Source: Shewanella psychromarinicola (GTDB lineage Bacteria; Pseudomonadota; Gammaproteobacteria; Enterobacterales; Shewanellaceae). From it: a DNA stretch of 64,000 nt. Below, in pieces: positions 25,254 to 36,863 of the stretch. Position 1 is the first letter of the stretch. The number at the start of each line of letters is the position of its first letter. The stretch spans positions 992,001-1,056,000 of the forward strand of contig NZ_CP034073.1 in assembly GCF_003855155.1 (NCBI RefSeq), in the 5' to 3' direction. The translations under genes were made by a program, and so were the position numbers. Below the pieces are notes generated by a model that did not search any database, was not told where the DNA came from, and saw only the letters and a program-made list of their open reading frames with translations.

Positions 25254-25957
25254 GTGACGGCTGGTTAGTCCTATTGCAGCAAGCATTTAGCTTGCTGCTC
25301 TCTTTTGACCCTCATGTGTGGGCAATTATTAACATCTCATTTTCGGTGTCTTTTGCCGCATTGTTGATCACCATTATTCCGTCGATGATGCTAGGCTTTA
25401 TCCTTGCATTTAGCCATTTTAGAGGCCGTTGGATCGTGACAAACCTGGTGCAAACATTGCAGTCGATTCCTACTGTGGTCATCGGTTTGCTCGTGTATTT
25501 ATTGTTGACTCGTAATGGTGTTTTGGGTGATTTAAAGTGGCTATTTACTCAAAAAGGGATGATTTTAGGCCAAATGCTCATTTGTGCTCCGGTATTAATC
25601 GCATTGTCCCAGGCCGCTTTTGCAAGTGTGGATCGTAGAGCTTGGGAAACCTCTCGCACATTAGGTGCTTCATGGTTACGTGCGATTTGGACCTTGTGTC
25701 GAGAACTGCGAGGACCGCTATTGTTAGCCATTATTGCTGCGTTTAGCCGCATTTTGACCGAAGTGGGTTGCTCGATGATGGTGGGTGGCAATATTATGAA
25801 TGTTACTCGTAATATTCCCACCGCAATTGCGCTTGAAACAAGCAAAGGTGATTTTGCCCAAGCTATCGCGCTAGGATTGGTGTTATTAATATTAGCCTTA
25901 GTGCTAAACTTCATTTTAGGTTCATTGCGAGGCAAGGCCCTCCCAAGGAGTCACTAA
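25250..25957 (+). CDS. tupB: Tungstate ABC transporter permease TupB
   Basis: A 235-residue inner-membrane permease with about five segments. The ABC coupling (EAA) loop is recognisable as WETSRTLGASWLRAIWTLC. The segment VQTLQSIPTVVIGLLVYLLL is typical of TupB. ATGA overlap with tupA and a 1-bp gap to tupC make a tight operon. Confidence 0.92.
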   Translation: MSDGWLVLLQQAFSLLLSFDPHVWAIINISFSVSFAALLITIIPSMMLGFILAFSHFRGRWIVTNLVQTLQSIPTVVIGLLVYLLLTRNGVLGDLKWLFTQKGMILGQMLICAPVLIALSQAAFASVDRRAWETSRTLGASWLRAIWTLCRELRGPLLLAIIAAFSRILTEVGCSMMVGGNIMNVTRNIPTAIALETSKGDFAQAIALGLVLLILALVLNFILGSLRGKALPRSH

Positions 25958-25958
25958 G

Positions 25959-26708
25959 ATGACATTATCTCATCATTCAGACACACCATTGGTCAGTATT
26001 CATGCGACAAATCTACTGATAACATTTAATCAGCAGTTATTGTTTAGCGCAGACAATTTGCATTTTAGTCAGGGGGATGTCATCTATCTGCAAGGTGATA
26101 ATGGTTCCGGTAAATCAACCTTAATGAAGCTCCTCGCGGGGTTAATTAAACCAAGTCAAGGCCAGATAACTAGCCAAGGATTTGCTCCTCAAGCATGGTG
26201 GAGATCGGCATCAATGCTGGGTAAAGCGGTCTATTTGCATCAACATCCTTATCTCTTTGAAGGCTCAGTAAGATACAACTTAACCTACGCCTTAGATCAG
26301 CGGGCTTTAGCACCGGAACAACGAAAAAAGCGCATCCAACAAGCCATTCATATGGCTCAATTAACCGATTTACTCGATCATGATGCGAGTGATCTATCGG
26401 GTGGAGAGCGTCAACGTCTTGCTATTGCAAGAGCTTGGATAGCACAACCTAAACTATTAATGCTTGATGAACCTATTTCAAATATGGACAAGCACTCACA
26501 GCGTTTGGTCCTCGCAATGATTAATCAATTAAAACAAGACGGTACGGGACTGATAATCAGCAGTCATCAAACCTGTGGCCTGACCGCGTTGTGCCAACAA
26601 CATTGGCATATAAAACAACGCACTATTCATACCAGTATTCATGTACCCCAATCAGACGATTTACATGATACCCACACTACGGAATTACATTATGGCACCT
26701 CAAATTGA
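25959..26708 (+). CDS. tupC: Tungstate ABC transporter ATPase TupC
   Basis: A 249-residue ATPase. Walker A is GDNGSGKST, the signature is [14 protein letters not shown], Walker B is [12 protein letters not shown], and the switch His is in ISSHQ. The tail of about 40 residues beyond the ATPase core has no known role. Its end overlaps the mobA start by 17 bases. Confidence 0.92.
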   Translation: MTLSHHSDTPLVSIHATNLLITFNQQLLFSADNLHFSQGDVIYLQGDNGSGKSTLMKLLAGLIKPSQGQITSQGFAPQAWWRSASMLGKAVYLHQHPYLFEGSVRYNLTYALDQRALAPEQRKKRIQQAIHMAQLTDLLDHDASDLSGGERQRLAIARAWIAQPKLLMLDEPISNMDKHSQRLVLAMINQLKQDGTGLIISSHQTCGLTALCQQHWHIKQRTIHTSIHVPQSDDLHDTHTTELHYGTSN

Positions 26709-27282
26709 TGCGGTGATTTTAGCCGGCGGCATGGCTAGACGTATGGGAGGCAATGACAAAGGCTTAGTGGATCTCAATGGCCAAGCCATGATTTGTCATA
26801 CTATTGATAAGCTAACGACTCAAGTTAACCAAATTCTGATTAACGCAAATAGAAACCAAGCTCAATATGAGCAATGGGGCTACACCGTCTTTAGCGACCA
26901 AGACAGTGGTTATTTAGGGCCTCTAGCCGGAATGGTCACCGCCTTAAAAAAGACTCAAGCCGATTATCTTCTTGTTGTCCCTTGTGACTGTCCTATGTTG
27001 CCGACTGACTTAGCCGCAAGGTTGTTGACGGCTTTAGAGCAACAGCAGGCTGACCTTGCTGTGGCCAGTGATGGAGAGTATGAACAACCCGTAGTATTAC
27101 TATTAAAACCTCATCTAGTGACATCAATGCAGGCTTTCTTGGATGCGGGAGAGCGCAAAATTGATTTATGGTACAACCAACATAAAGTGGCAGTAGAAAG
27201 TTTTGCCGACCAACCCAATGCATTCGTTAACATCAATACACCAGAACAAAAACACCAGTTAGCAAAGCAAATTGCCAAGTAA
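26692..27282 (+). CDS. mobA: Molybdenum cofactor guanylyltransferase MobA
   Basis: A 196-residue enzyme that adds GMP to molybdopterin to form the guanine dinucleotide cofactor. Its signature is [19 protein letters not shown], with later motifs [13 protein letters not shown] and VPCDCPMLP. The frame is open from 26641, but ATG at 26692 starts the family-conserved text ([12 protein letters not shown]). The bis-MGD cofactor serves DMSO, nitrate and formate enzymes, and tungsten can replace molybdenum. Confidence 0.93.
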   Translation: MAPQIDAVILAGGMARRMGGNDKGLVDLNGQAMICHTIDKLTTQVNQILINANRNQAQYEQWGYTVFSDQDSGYLGPLAGMVTALKKTQADYLLVVPCDCPMLPTDLAARLLTALEQQQADLAVASDGEYEQPVVLLLKPHLVTSMQAFLDAGERKIDLWYNQHKVAVESFADQPNAFVNINTPEQKHQLAKQIAK

Positions 27283-27299
27283 TTCAGTAGAGGTACTTC

Positions 27300-29117
27300 A
27301 TGACAGCACTATTTACCAATCCATTGCCGATCCCCGTTTTAGGCTTCTGTGCATACAGTGGCACCGGCAAAACCACCTTACTGAAACAACTTATTCCGTT
27401 ATTGAATCAACGCGGTATACGTTTAGCGGTTATCAAGCATGCACACCATAATTTTGATGTCGATATTCCCGGTAAAGACAGTTTCGAGATGCGTAAAGCT
27501 GGGGCAAGGCAAGTATTAGTGGCTTCTCATGTGCGCTGGGCGTTAATGACTGAAGATCTTGTCGATGACGATCCACAATTGCAACATTTACTCAGCCAAA
27601 TTGATGCGGATAAAGTCGATATTGTCTTGGTAGAAGGGTTTAAAAAACTGGCGTTGCCTAAAATAGAATTGCACCGCGCGGCACACCATAAACCTTTGAT
27701 TCATATTCATGATGACAATATCGTTGCTATCGCGTGCTGTGATGATACGACAGTGGATGATTCTTTAACTCGCTTAGACTTAAACAATGTTGCGCAAATT
27801 GCTGACTTTGTACAACATTACCAACAGGCATGGCAACCTACCGCGGTAAAATTACCAATCGATTTCACTGAAACACTGCAAACTGCAGCATCTGATGCGC
27901 AAAGTGGCCTTACGGTATCCCAAGGTATTGCTGAAGTATTAGCACAAATCACGCCGCTTGAACGCATCGAGTCGCTTAACCTGATTGATATCGACAATAG
28001 AGTATTGGCGCATGACATTATCTCTAGCGTGAATGTGCCGCAACAAACAAATTCAGCAATGGATGGTTATGCGTTCGCATTGAACGATCTAGCAACATCA
28101 GCAACGCTTAAGGTTGTCGGTGAAGTGCTCGCGGGTCATCATTACCCTGATATATTGCGCCCCGGTGAAGCGGTGCGCATTATGACTGGCGCGACCGTTC
28201 CTCAAGGAGCGGATACGATTCAGGCACGTGAATTGGTCTCGGAACACGATAGTATTATCACCATCCTTGAATCTGAACAGGTGGTAAAAGGTCAACATGT
28301 TCGTTTAGCCGGAGAAGATATCGCTAAAGGTGACGTTGCGTTAGCGGCAGGCTCACGTTTAAGTGCGGCAGAACTAGGTTTACTGGCCTCGCTTGGCTTT
28401 AACCAATTACCACTGTTTCAACGTCCGGTTGTCGCGGTATTCTCAACCGGTGATGAAGTCAGCCAACCAGGACAAGCACTCAAACCAAACTGTATCTATG
28501 ACTCAAATCGCTACACGATAATATCGATGGCTAAAAAGCTCGGTTGTCAGGTTATCGATTTAGGTATTATTGAAGATAATGAACAAATACTCACCGCCAC
28601 GTTGCGCAGTGCAGCGGAACAAGCCGATGTGGTGATTAGCTCTGGAGGCGTGTCAGTGGGCAATGCCGATTACATTAAAACGGCACTCGCCAATGTTGGC
28701 AACACCCAATTTTGGCGAATTAATATGCGTCCAGGCCGCCCACTCGCAGTAGGGAACATTGATCGAAGCTTGTTTTTCGGCTTACCGGGTAATCCCGTTG
28801 CCGTTATGGTGGCCTTTTTACAGTTTGTGCAACCTGCTATCCGTAAATTGGCAGGTGAGTCTCACTGGCAGCCACAATTTATTCCAGCGATAGCGCAGCA
28901 TCCATTACGAAGTAAAACTGGCCGCACTGAGTTTTTACGCGGTATTTATACTATTGGGTCAGATGGCAAAATCCATGTCAGTACCACTGGCGCACAAGGC
29001 TCAGGAATGCTCAGTTCAATGGTCAGTGCCAATTGCCTTATTGTCATTGACGATGACACCGCCACCATACCTGCGGGTGAATCGGTGTTTATTCAGCCAT
29101 TTGCTGATTTACTGTAA
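27300..29117 (+). CDS. MobB-MoeA fusion: Mo/W cofactor adaptor plus molybdopterin molybdotransferase
   Basis: A 605-residue bifunctional protein. Residues about 12-175 are MobB, a GTP-binding helper of MobA, with P-loop GFCAYSGTGKTTLLKQL and IVLVEGFKKL. Residues about 195-605 are MoeA, which inserts the metal into adenylated molybdopterin. MoeA shows NSAMDGYAF, GEVLAGH, RIMTGATVPQGADTIQ, FSTGDEV, DSNRY, SSGGVSVGNADYI and GLPGNPVAVMV. Separate genes in E. coli are joined here. It lies 17 bp after mobA, ending the tup-mob operon. Confidence 0.93.
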   Translation: MTALFTNPLPIPVLGFCAYSGTGKTTLLKQLIPLLNQRGIRLAVIKHAHHNFDVDIPGKDSFEMRKAGARQVLVASHVRWALMTEDLVDDDPQLQHLLSQIDADKVDIVLVEGFKKLALPKIELHRAAHHKPLIHIHDDNIVAIACCDDTTVDDSLTRLDLNNVAQIADFVQHYQQAWQPTAVKLPIDFTETLQTAASDAQSGLTVSQGIAEVLAQITPLERIESLNLIDIDNRVLAHDIISSVNVPQQTNSAMDGYAFALNDLATSATLKVVGEVLAGHHYPDILRPGEAVRIMTGATVPQGADTIQARELVSEHDSIITILESEQVVKGQHVRLAGEDIAKGDVALAAGSRLSAAELGLLASLGFNQLPLFQRPVVAVFSTGDEVSQPGQALKPNCIYDSNRYTIISMAKKLGCQVIDLGIIEDNEQILTATLRSAAEQADVVISSGGVSVGNADYIKTALANVGNTQFWRINMRPGRPLAVGNIDRSLFFGLPGNPVAVMVAFLQFVQPAIRKLAGESHWQPQFIPAIAQHPLRSKTGRTEFLRGIYTIGSDGKIHVSTTGAQGSGMLSSMVSANCLIVIDDDTATIPAGESVFIQPFADLL

Positions 29118-29346
29118 ATGATAACGCTCACCGCGATAGTCGTTGTATTCATCACTACGGCTACCGCGAGGCTGGTAAGGGCAAGCTAAACCAAAAAATA
29201 TCATCATTTTAAGCTAAAACCTTAACCTCTTTCGTACTATGTCCGAGAGGTTAATGCCTACGCGTAAATCGCCGCTTCAATTCACACCAAGTGACTGATG
29301 AGCCGATTGTTTTTTACTTAGCGAGTGATACACTCAAATTATAACT

Positions 29347-29531
29347 AACCTCAACTCAGGTTAAGAGATGGGATAAGTAAGCCAAAATCATAATATTTGG
29401 TCTATTTCATATCAAACTGGTGACTTTTTTTGTTAATAAGGCCCATTGATCCGTCAACAGCTAGCCTGTTGCAAGTCAATGCAACAATGTTAGCGGGACA
29501 AATAACTGTTTATATCCCGACCTGAGGTTAA
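29347..29531 (+). repeat. Intergenic repeat family, copy B
   Basis: The left end is AACCTCAACTCAGGTTAAG, then GATGGGATAAGTAAGC. Internal landmarks TTTGTTAATAAGGC and CTGTTGCAAGTCAAT match copy A at 18782. The right end is TCCCGACCTGAGGTTAACC. The TAACCTCA and TGAGGTTA ends are inverted repeats. The surrounding stretch 29118-29591 holds no supported gene. Confidence 0.6.
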
Positions 29532-29591
29532 CCATCAAACATGCACCATGTCGCTTTGAGACAAACAAAATGAATCGAGTAAGGGTAATGT

Positions 29592-30050
29592 ATGGCGCTA
29601 TCTCGTAAAAGTTGGAACTACATCATCATGGGGGCCAGCATATTTATGATTGCGGTGTTGTCTTTTATCAATGACAAAACCGCCAATGTTCCCAATGATA
29701 CAGTGCCTTTATTTGATCCCCAGCTCCACCTAAAACAATTACAACTTGATGGTATTTGGTTAAGCCAACAAGACGGCCTGTGGCAGTGTCATTCGCAGGT
29801 GCTCAATTGTCAGCAATGGGCACAGTCGTGGCAAAATATTAGTGTCTCTCCATTAACGGATCCGCCGGAACATAGCCTTAAAGAGCAAAAATTATCTATT
29901 GCTATCGATAATATGCAAACGGCACAGCTATGGCGCTACTTTCCAAATGAAGGCTTGTTGCAATCATCCAAACAGAATTGGTATCAAGTGCCACCGAGTT
30001 TGCGCGTCGAGTTACAACCTATTCTCGCGATTCCTTCTCAATCAAAATAA
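29592..30050 (+). CDS. Small single-span membrane protein, function unknown
   Basis: A 152-residue protein with one N-terminal membrane segment (residues about 9-27, YIIMGASIFMIAVLSFIN) and a periplasmic remainder. Two Cys lie close together (WQCHSQVLNCQQW). I do not recognise a family. It ends 9 bp before mutM and is probably co-transcribed. Position before mutM does not imply a DNA repair role. Confidence 0.7.
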   Translation: MALSRKSWNYIIMGASIFMIAVLSFINDKTANVPNDTVPLFDPQLHLKQLQLDGIWLSQQDGLWQCHSQVLNCQQWAQSWQNISVSPLTDPPEHSLKEQKLSIAIDNMQTAQLWRYFPNEGLLQSSKQNWYQVPPSLRVELQPILAIPSQSK

Positions 30051-30059
30051 TGAGTCATT

Positions 30060-30875
30060 ATGCCCGAATTACCAGAAGTTGAAGTGACCCGACAAGGGAT
30101 CAGTCCATACCTTATCGAACAAACGGTGAGTGAATTGATTGTGCGTAATGCCTCGCTACGTTGGCCTGTACCTGCCGTTGCGCAAAACATTGTTGGCCAA
30201 CGCATTAATAATGTTCGCCGCCGCGCCAAATACTTATTAATTGATACCGATGCAGGCATGACCATAGTGCATTTAGGCATGTCAGGCAGTTTACGTATTT
30301 TGCCACGCAATACCCCAGTCGAAAAACATGACCATATTGATTTAGTACTCGAAAACGGCCGCATGTTGCGCTTTAATGACCCCCGCCGCTTTGGTGCATG
30401 GTTATGGTACGAATTGCCCGAAGAAGCTCACCCACTGCTATCAAAACTCGGCCCAGAACCACTGAGTCAGCACTTTACGCCAACACAATTGCAAGCGGCA
30501 TTAAGCGCTAAGAAAAAAGCGATCAAACTGTGCTTAATGGATAACCACATCGTGGTGGGTGTGGGTAATATTTATGCTAACGAAGCGCTCTTTGCGGCAG
30601 GAATACACCCACAGGCAGCCGCTGGCAGTATTGATTTAGAACGGTTAACGATCCTAGTAAATGAAGTAAAGCAAATTTTGGCTCACGCTATTGAGCAAGG
30701 TGGGACAACCTTAAAAGATTTTACCAATGCCGATGGCAAGCCAGGTTATTTTGCCCAAAAGCTACATGTTTATGGTCGCGGTAGAGAAACCTGTACCGCC
30801 TGTGGCAATTTATTAACTGAGATAAAATTGGGCCAACGTACTACGGTATTTTGCGGTCTGTGCCAGCAACGATAG
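30060..30875 (+). CDS. mutM: Formamidopyrimidine-DNA glycosylase MutM (Fpg)
   Basis: A 271-residue DNA repair enzyme that removes 8-oxoguanine and nicks the site. The catalytic N-terminal Pro is in MPELPEVEV. The helix-two-turn-helix shows [13 protein letters not shown]. The C-terminal zinc finger has two Cys pairs (CTACG and CGLCQQ). The length matches the family. The order mutM-coaD-LPS core is as in E. coli. Confidence 0.96.
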   Translation: MPELPEVEVTRQGISPYLIEQTVSELIVRNASLRWPVPAVAQNIVGQRINNVRRRAKYLLIDTDAGMTIVHLGMSGSLRILPRNTPVEKHDHIDLVLENGRMLRFNDPRRFGAWLWYELPEEAHPLLSKLGPEPLSQHFTPTQLQAALSAKKKAIKLCLMDNHIVVGVGNIYANEALFAAGIHPQAAAGSIDLERLTILVNEVKQILAHAIEQGGTTLKDFTNADGKPGYFAQKLHVYGRGRETCTACGNLLTEIKLGQRTTVFCGLCQQR

Positions 30876-30911
30876 TCCCATAAGTAATACCATTTTGATT
30901 AGCAAATAAAA

Positions 30912-30932
30912 AAGGGAGCCATTGGCTCCCTT
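30912..30932 (-). terminator. Terminator between convergent mutM and wzi
   Basis: AAGGGAGCC and GGCTCCCTT form a 9-bp stem with a 3-nt loop. On the minus strand TTTTATTT follows, so it mainly serves the wzi gene. It is positioned to help mutM as well. Confidence 0.8.
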
Positions 30933-30970
30933 ATATCATCAACCTCAACTCGGCTAATCAACAATAACGC

Positions 30971-33000
<2,030 letters not shown>

Positions 33001-33088
33001 TTACCGTTATAATCGCTAGTTTATCTACTTTCATCGCCAGGATAAATCACCATCACGTTCACGTATTGGCAAATGTCACATGACTAAA

Positions 33089-33844
33089 TTACTGTCTTTT
33101 TGTTCTGGGAAGTGGTGGCAATTGTTTTTTATGCTTCGATAATTTCAGCTCGTATTTCACTTTTTGCCAAATACGCAGCAAATGGTGACGCTCAGCGTTA
33201 TTGCGTTTCCCGTGGCGACTGATATCACTTTCGAAATCGGTACCGATCACAGGGAAAGGTCTGACAACAAAGCAACGCAAGTGTTTTTCGTACCAATACT
33301 GAATATCGATATCAACTGGGCGAGCAATAGGGTATGTCGTTGCCAATAATTTTTGTGCTCCGGCCAATGACACACACTGACCGCGAGTAGAAGCCGGCAA
33401 CTTTAAGCACGTAGACAGACTAAAACGATCATCAAGCGCTATCGATTTTACAATGCCTTTCTGTTTACGCCCATGACACAGTTTGATGTAATCCCAGTCA
33501 GTAGAAAGATTATCAATATGCTGCATAACCGTCATTAATCCGGGATCTAAGACAGAATCATCCTCAAGAATTAATGCGTAATCTAACTGCTGTTCAACAA
33601 TCATTTGCCAGCATTGGACATGGCTAAGATAACAGCCAATCTCACCCAAATTAAGCATTTTGTCGTACTTTTGGAGGTTTGTTTGCGGATCGTATACTTT
33701 AGCAATATCGACATCGCGTAACTCTTTACCGTATACGGCAGAAATACGCTGGTACTGGATACCTAACTGTTTGAGCTGTTCATCCATGAACGTAAACCGT
33801 TCAGTACTGCTATCTAAATTAATTAAAAAAACTTTAAATTTCAT
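33089..33844 (-). CDS. Glycosyltransferase family 25 (LOS/LPS core)
   Basis: A 251-residue cytoplasmic enzyme. GT25 features are the start VFLINLDSSTERFTFM, CYLSHVQCWQMIVE, ALILEDDSVLDPG (metal-binding EDD) and SLAGAQKLL. It probably adds a galactose or other hexose to the LPS core; the sugar is not readable from sequence. Confidence 0.87.
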   Translation of the reverse strand: MKFKVFLINLDSSTERFTFMDEQLKQLGIQYQRISAVYGKELRDVDIAKVYDPQTNLQKYDKMLNLGEIGCYLSHVQCWQMIVEQQLDYALILEDDSVLDPGLMTVMQHIDNLSTDWDYIKLCHGRKQKGIVKSIALDDRFSLSTCLKLPASTRGQCVSLAGAQKLLATTYPIARPVDIDIQYWYEKHLRCFVVRPFPVIGTDFESDISRHGKRNNAERHHLLRIWQKVKYELKLSKHKKQLPPLPRTKRQ

Positions 33845-34355
33845 AATATTACTAACCCAAAAACAATTTTAATCTTGTTGAACTACTGATATTTAAGCCT
33901 AAAATATTCAGTAATAACAACAAACTGCTGAATAAAATGGTAGATGCTACAGTTAGGTTACTTTGCCTAGTGACATTTTATTTAATCCATTGAATAAATT
34001 GAAGAAAAACCTTTATCAAGTCAGTAGTTATTTTACGTCCTTTCACTCACGTGCATTTCACCATTATGACAGTGAGAGATTTGAGAGTATATCACTAATA
34101 ATCGGGCTTTAGCTTGTTGTTAAAAAATTCCTAGCAACAACTTTATTAGCCAAAAATAGCACGCCAAAACGATAATAGTTAACCCTAGGGACAATTACTA
34201 ATGCAAAACTATCAACAAACCGTCTTGAGTTGATATACTCTGTCAAAACCCTTACTCCAGTCATGATAATGGTTGAGTAAATCGTTAGTATTGACAATAT
34301 AATGAGCCCCATCATCCGATGGAATTGAGTTAATTTTTACTTTTTAGATATTCTC
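33845..34355. other. A/T-rich intergenic region of about 510 bp; no gene seen
   Basis: It separates divergent glycosyltransferase genes. An open frame on the minus strand (34109-34315) has a hydrophobic start but no ribosome site or recognised domain, so I do not call it. Confidence 0.45.
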
Positions 34356-35357
34356 ATGAAAAAAATCTTAGTCATTAAGCACGATAAAATTGGTGATTTT
34401 GTACTGACATGGCCAGCACTTTACCTACTCAGGAAAGCGATGCCAGATGCAACAATTGATGTATTTGTCGCGCCGGTTGTTAAGTCTTTTGCACAAGCCT
34501 GTCCGTATGTAGATAACACCCTCATCGACTCACAAGATGATGCAAGTATTGCAGAGCACATTGCGCAGCAACATTACGATGCAGTAATAGTCCTTTTATC
34601 AGAATTTCGAATTTATAAAATCCTTAACAAAAGCAACATTCCTTATAAATTAGTTCCCAAACATAATTGGTATCAGTATTTATATCAGCATCGGGCAAGC
34701 AATGAATACTTAAACAGTGAAGGTTGCTGGCGAGGAGCGTGCATGCTAGTGGAGCACTTCTTAACTCACCACGGTTATGCCATCCCTGCACTGCCCAATA
34801 GATTTTGGGATATGAGTGCTCGTAAGCAATATTGGCAAGAATATTACCAAAAATTAGCCAATGAAAAGCTGATTTTTATTCATCCCGGTACTGGCGGGTC
34901 TTCTGGTTGCGTCCCGATAGAAAAGCTCGTTAAGTTGATCATAAATATTGATAGAATGACCCCGTCAGCATGCCACTTCGTTTTAACATTCAATGGCAGT
35001 GAACGGGAGCTTGCAGAAGAAATTCAAGCTCTACTGGCCAATACTTCAATCAACATATCGTTAGCTAAACCGCTTGATCGGTTGATTGATTTTTCCGAGT
35101 CATTGGTCGCAGCAGATATGTTTATTGCTGGCTCAACAGGGCCGCTACATATCGCGGGGTTACATAATGTGCCCACGGTTGGATTTTACGCAGGAAGACG
35201 CTCAACACCCCATATTAGATGGGGAACATTATCTGAACCCAGCAAGCGATTTGCTTATACGCCCCCAGTAGGAAAAAGAACCGGTCGTAATATGGCATTA
35301 ATCAACTTTGATCAGGTATCGAATGACATAGCCGACTTTTTGAACAAACAATCTTAG
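34356..35357 (+). CDS. Glycosyltransferase family 9 (heptosyltransferase-like)
   Basis: A 333-residue protein. The GT9 start ILVIKHDKIGDFVLTWPAL and the C-terminal acceptor/donor motif FIAGSTGPLHIAGLHNVPTVGFY are clear. HPGTGGSSGCVP matches the middle motif. It is probably an LPS core heptosyl or related transferase. It lies 57 bp upstream of hldD, which makes its likely donor ADP-heptose. Confidence 0.85.
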   Translation: MKKILVIKHDKIGDFVLTWPALYLLRKAMPDATIDVFVAPVVKSFAQACPYVDNTLIDSQDDASIAEHIAQQHYDAVIVLLSEFRIYKILNKSNIPYKLVPKHNWYQYLYQHRASNEYLNSEGCWRGACMLVEHFLTHHGYAIPALPNRFWDMSARKQYWQEYYQKLANEKLIFIHPGTGGSSGCVPIEKLVKLIINIDRMTPSACHFVLTFNGSERELAEEIQALLANTSINISLAKPLDRLIDFSESLVAADMFIAGSTGPLHIAGLHNVPTVGFYAGRRSTPHIRWGTLSEPSKRFAYTPPVGKRTGRNMALINFDQVSNDIADFLNKQS

Positions 35358-35414
35358 ATTGTCGCAGTGTGTTAAATTAAGCTCATCGCGAGCAACAATA
35401 ATGGAAATACGAAT

Positions 35415-36368
35415 ATGATAGTTGTGACAGGCGCAGCCGGGTTTATTGGTAGTAATTTAGTAAAACAACTTAATGCCATGGGGCGTAATGACATTATTGC
35501 GGTAGACGACTTAACTGACGGTACGCAAATGTTTAATTTGGCCGATTGTGAAATCGCCGACTATCTCGATAAAGACGACTTCATCCAGCAAATCAAAGCC
35601 GGCGACTTTGATCATAAAATAGAGGTCATTTTCCATCAAGGTGCTTGCTCATCGACCACCGAGTGGGATGGCAAGTTTATGATGGCAAATAACTACGAGT
35701 ATTCAAAAACGTTGTTGCATTATAGCCAAGCCAATGACTGTCAATTTATCTATGCATCTTCAGCCTCAGTCTATGGCGGCAGCGAGAAATTTATTGAACA
35801 GCGTGAATTTGAAAAGCCACTCAATGTTTATGCTTACTCTAAGTTCTTGTTTGATCAGTACGTGAGACAACAAGAACTGACCAGCCAAGTCGCTGGTTTA
35901 CGTTATTTCAACGTCTATGGTCCCCGTGAACAACATAAAGGCGGTATGGCCAGTGTTGCCTTCCACTTTAACAACCAAATTAACGCCAACGGCATATGTC
36001 GCTTGTTTGAGGGTGTTGATGGATATGATAATGGTCAGCAACTGCGCGATTTTGTGTTTGTGGAAGATGTGGTAAAAGTTAATTTGTGGTTATGGCAGAA
36101 TCCATCTGTGTCAGGGATTTATAATTGCGGTACCGGCCAAGCACAAAGCTTTAATGATGTAGCCAATGCCGTCATTGCGTATCATGGAAAAGGACACATT
36201 GAGTACATTCCTTTCCCTGACAAGCTTAAAGGTGCTTACCAAAGTTATACCCAAGCTGACTTAAACCAGTTAAGAGCGGCAGGTTACCAAGGCGAGTTTA
36301 AAACGGTTGAACAAGCTGTACCTGAATATTTAAACTGGCTTAAAACCCAGCACTTCATTGGCCAGTAA
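35415..36368 (+). CDS. hldD: ADP-L-glycero-D-manno-heptose 6-epimerase HldD (RfaD)
   Basis: A 317-residue short-chain dehydrogenase-type epimerase. It has [14 protein letters not shown] (NADP fold), [16 protein letters not shown], the Ser/Tyr/Lys catalytic set ([16 protein letters not shown]), and [19 protein letters not shown]. It makes the heptose donor used by the heptosyltransferases in this locus. Confidence 0.95.
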   Translation: MIVVTGAAGFIGSNLVKQLNAMGRNDIIAVDDLTDGTQMFNLADCEIADYLDKDDFIQQIKAGDFDHKIEVIFHQGACSSTTEWDGKFMMANNYEYSKTLLHYSQANDCQFIYASSASVYGGSEKFIEQREFEKPLNVYAYSKFLFDQYVRQQELTSQVAGLRYFNVYGPREQHKGGMASVAFHFNNQINANGICRLFEGVDGYDNGQQLRDFVFVEDVVKVNLWLWQNPSVSGIYNCGTGQAQSFNDVANAVIAYHGKGHIEYIPFPDKLKGAYQSYTQADLNQLRAAGYQGEFKTVEQAVPEYLNWLKTQHFIGQ

Positions 36369-36400
36369 GTAATGGGTTAACCCTCGTACTGGTCGACAAT

Positions 36401-36439
36401 AAAAAATGCTATGGTATTTTCATATCCATAGCATTTTTT
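36401..36439. terminator. Bidirectional terminator
   Basis: AAAAAATGCTATGG and CCATAGCATTTTTT form a 14-bp stem between the convergent hldD and cytidylyltransferase genes. Confidence 0.9.
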
Positions 36440-36462
36440 TGTACATAAAAATGATTAACTTA

Positions 36463-36855
36463 TTATCTAACTTCTTTAACCACTTCTATCAGCATGGTTG
36501 TTGAAATGGCTGGTGTCCTTGGTAAATAGATCACTTTACACAGATGAGATAGATGGTCAAAACGTCCCGCCCAATCATCACCCATAACTAAGAAATCAGC
36601 TTTATGCCGTTGAATATAATCAGCTTTCAACTCTAACGACTCTTCTAAGAAAACATTATCAACACACGCCAACGCAGCAACAATCCTCATTCGGTCTCTT
36701 TCATCACAAATTGGATTTCGGTGTTTTTTACTAAAATTGAGCGCATCAGATGACACTCCAACAGTCAATGTGCCACCTAATTCTTTCGCTCTTTCTAAAA
36801 TATTTAAATGACCAATATGAAACATGTCAAAAGTACCGAATGTAATAACGTTCAT
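36463..36855 (-). CDS. Glycerol-3-phosphate cytidylyltransferase-like protein (TagD type)
   Basis: A 130-residue nucleotidyltransferase. Motifs are TFGTFDMFHIGHLNILERA (HxGH type) and PRTPAISTTMLI (RTxGISTT type), as in TagD. TagD joins glycerol 3-phosphate and CTP to give CDP-glycerol. It follows the glycerophosphotransferase-like gene by 8 bp. Donor and transferase together suggest phosphoglycerol decoration of LPS core or a capsule. The exact alcohol phosphate (glycerol, ribitol or other) cannot be told from sequence. Confidence 0.87.
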   Translation of the reverse strand: MNVITFGTFDMFHIGHLNILERAKELGGTLTVGVSSDALNFSKKHRNPICDERDRMRIVAALACVDNVFLEESLELKADYIQRHKADFLVMGDDWAGRFDHLSHLCKVIYLPRTPAISTTMLIEVVKEVR

Positions 36856-36863
36856 CTAGATCC

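Noticed and set aside
34109..34315. Small hydrophobic protein on the minus strand
   Set aside because: No ribosome site, no family recognised, and it sits in A/T-rich spacer DNA where such frames arise by chance.
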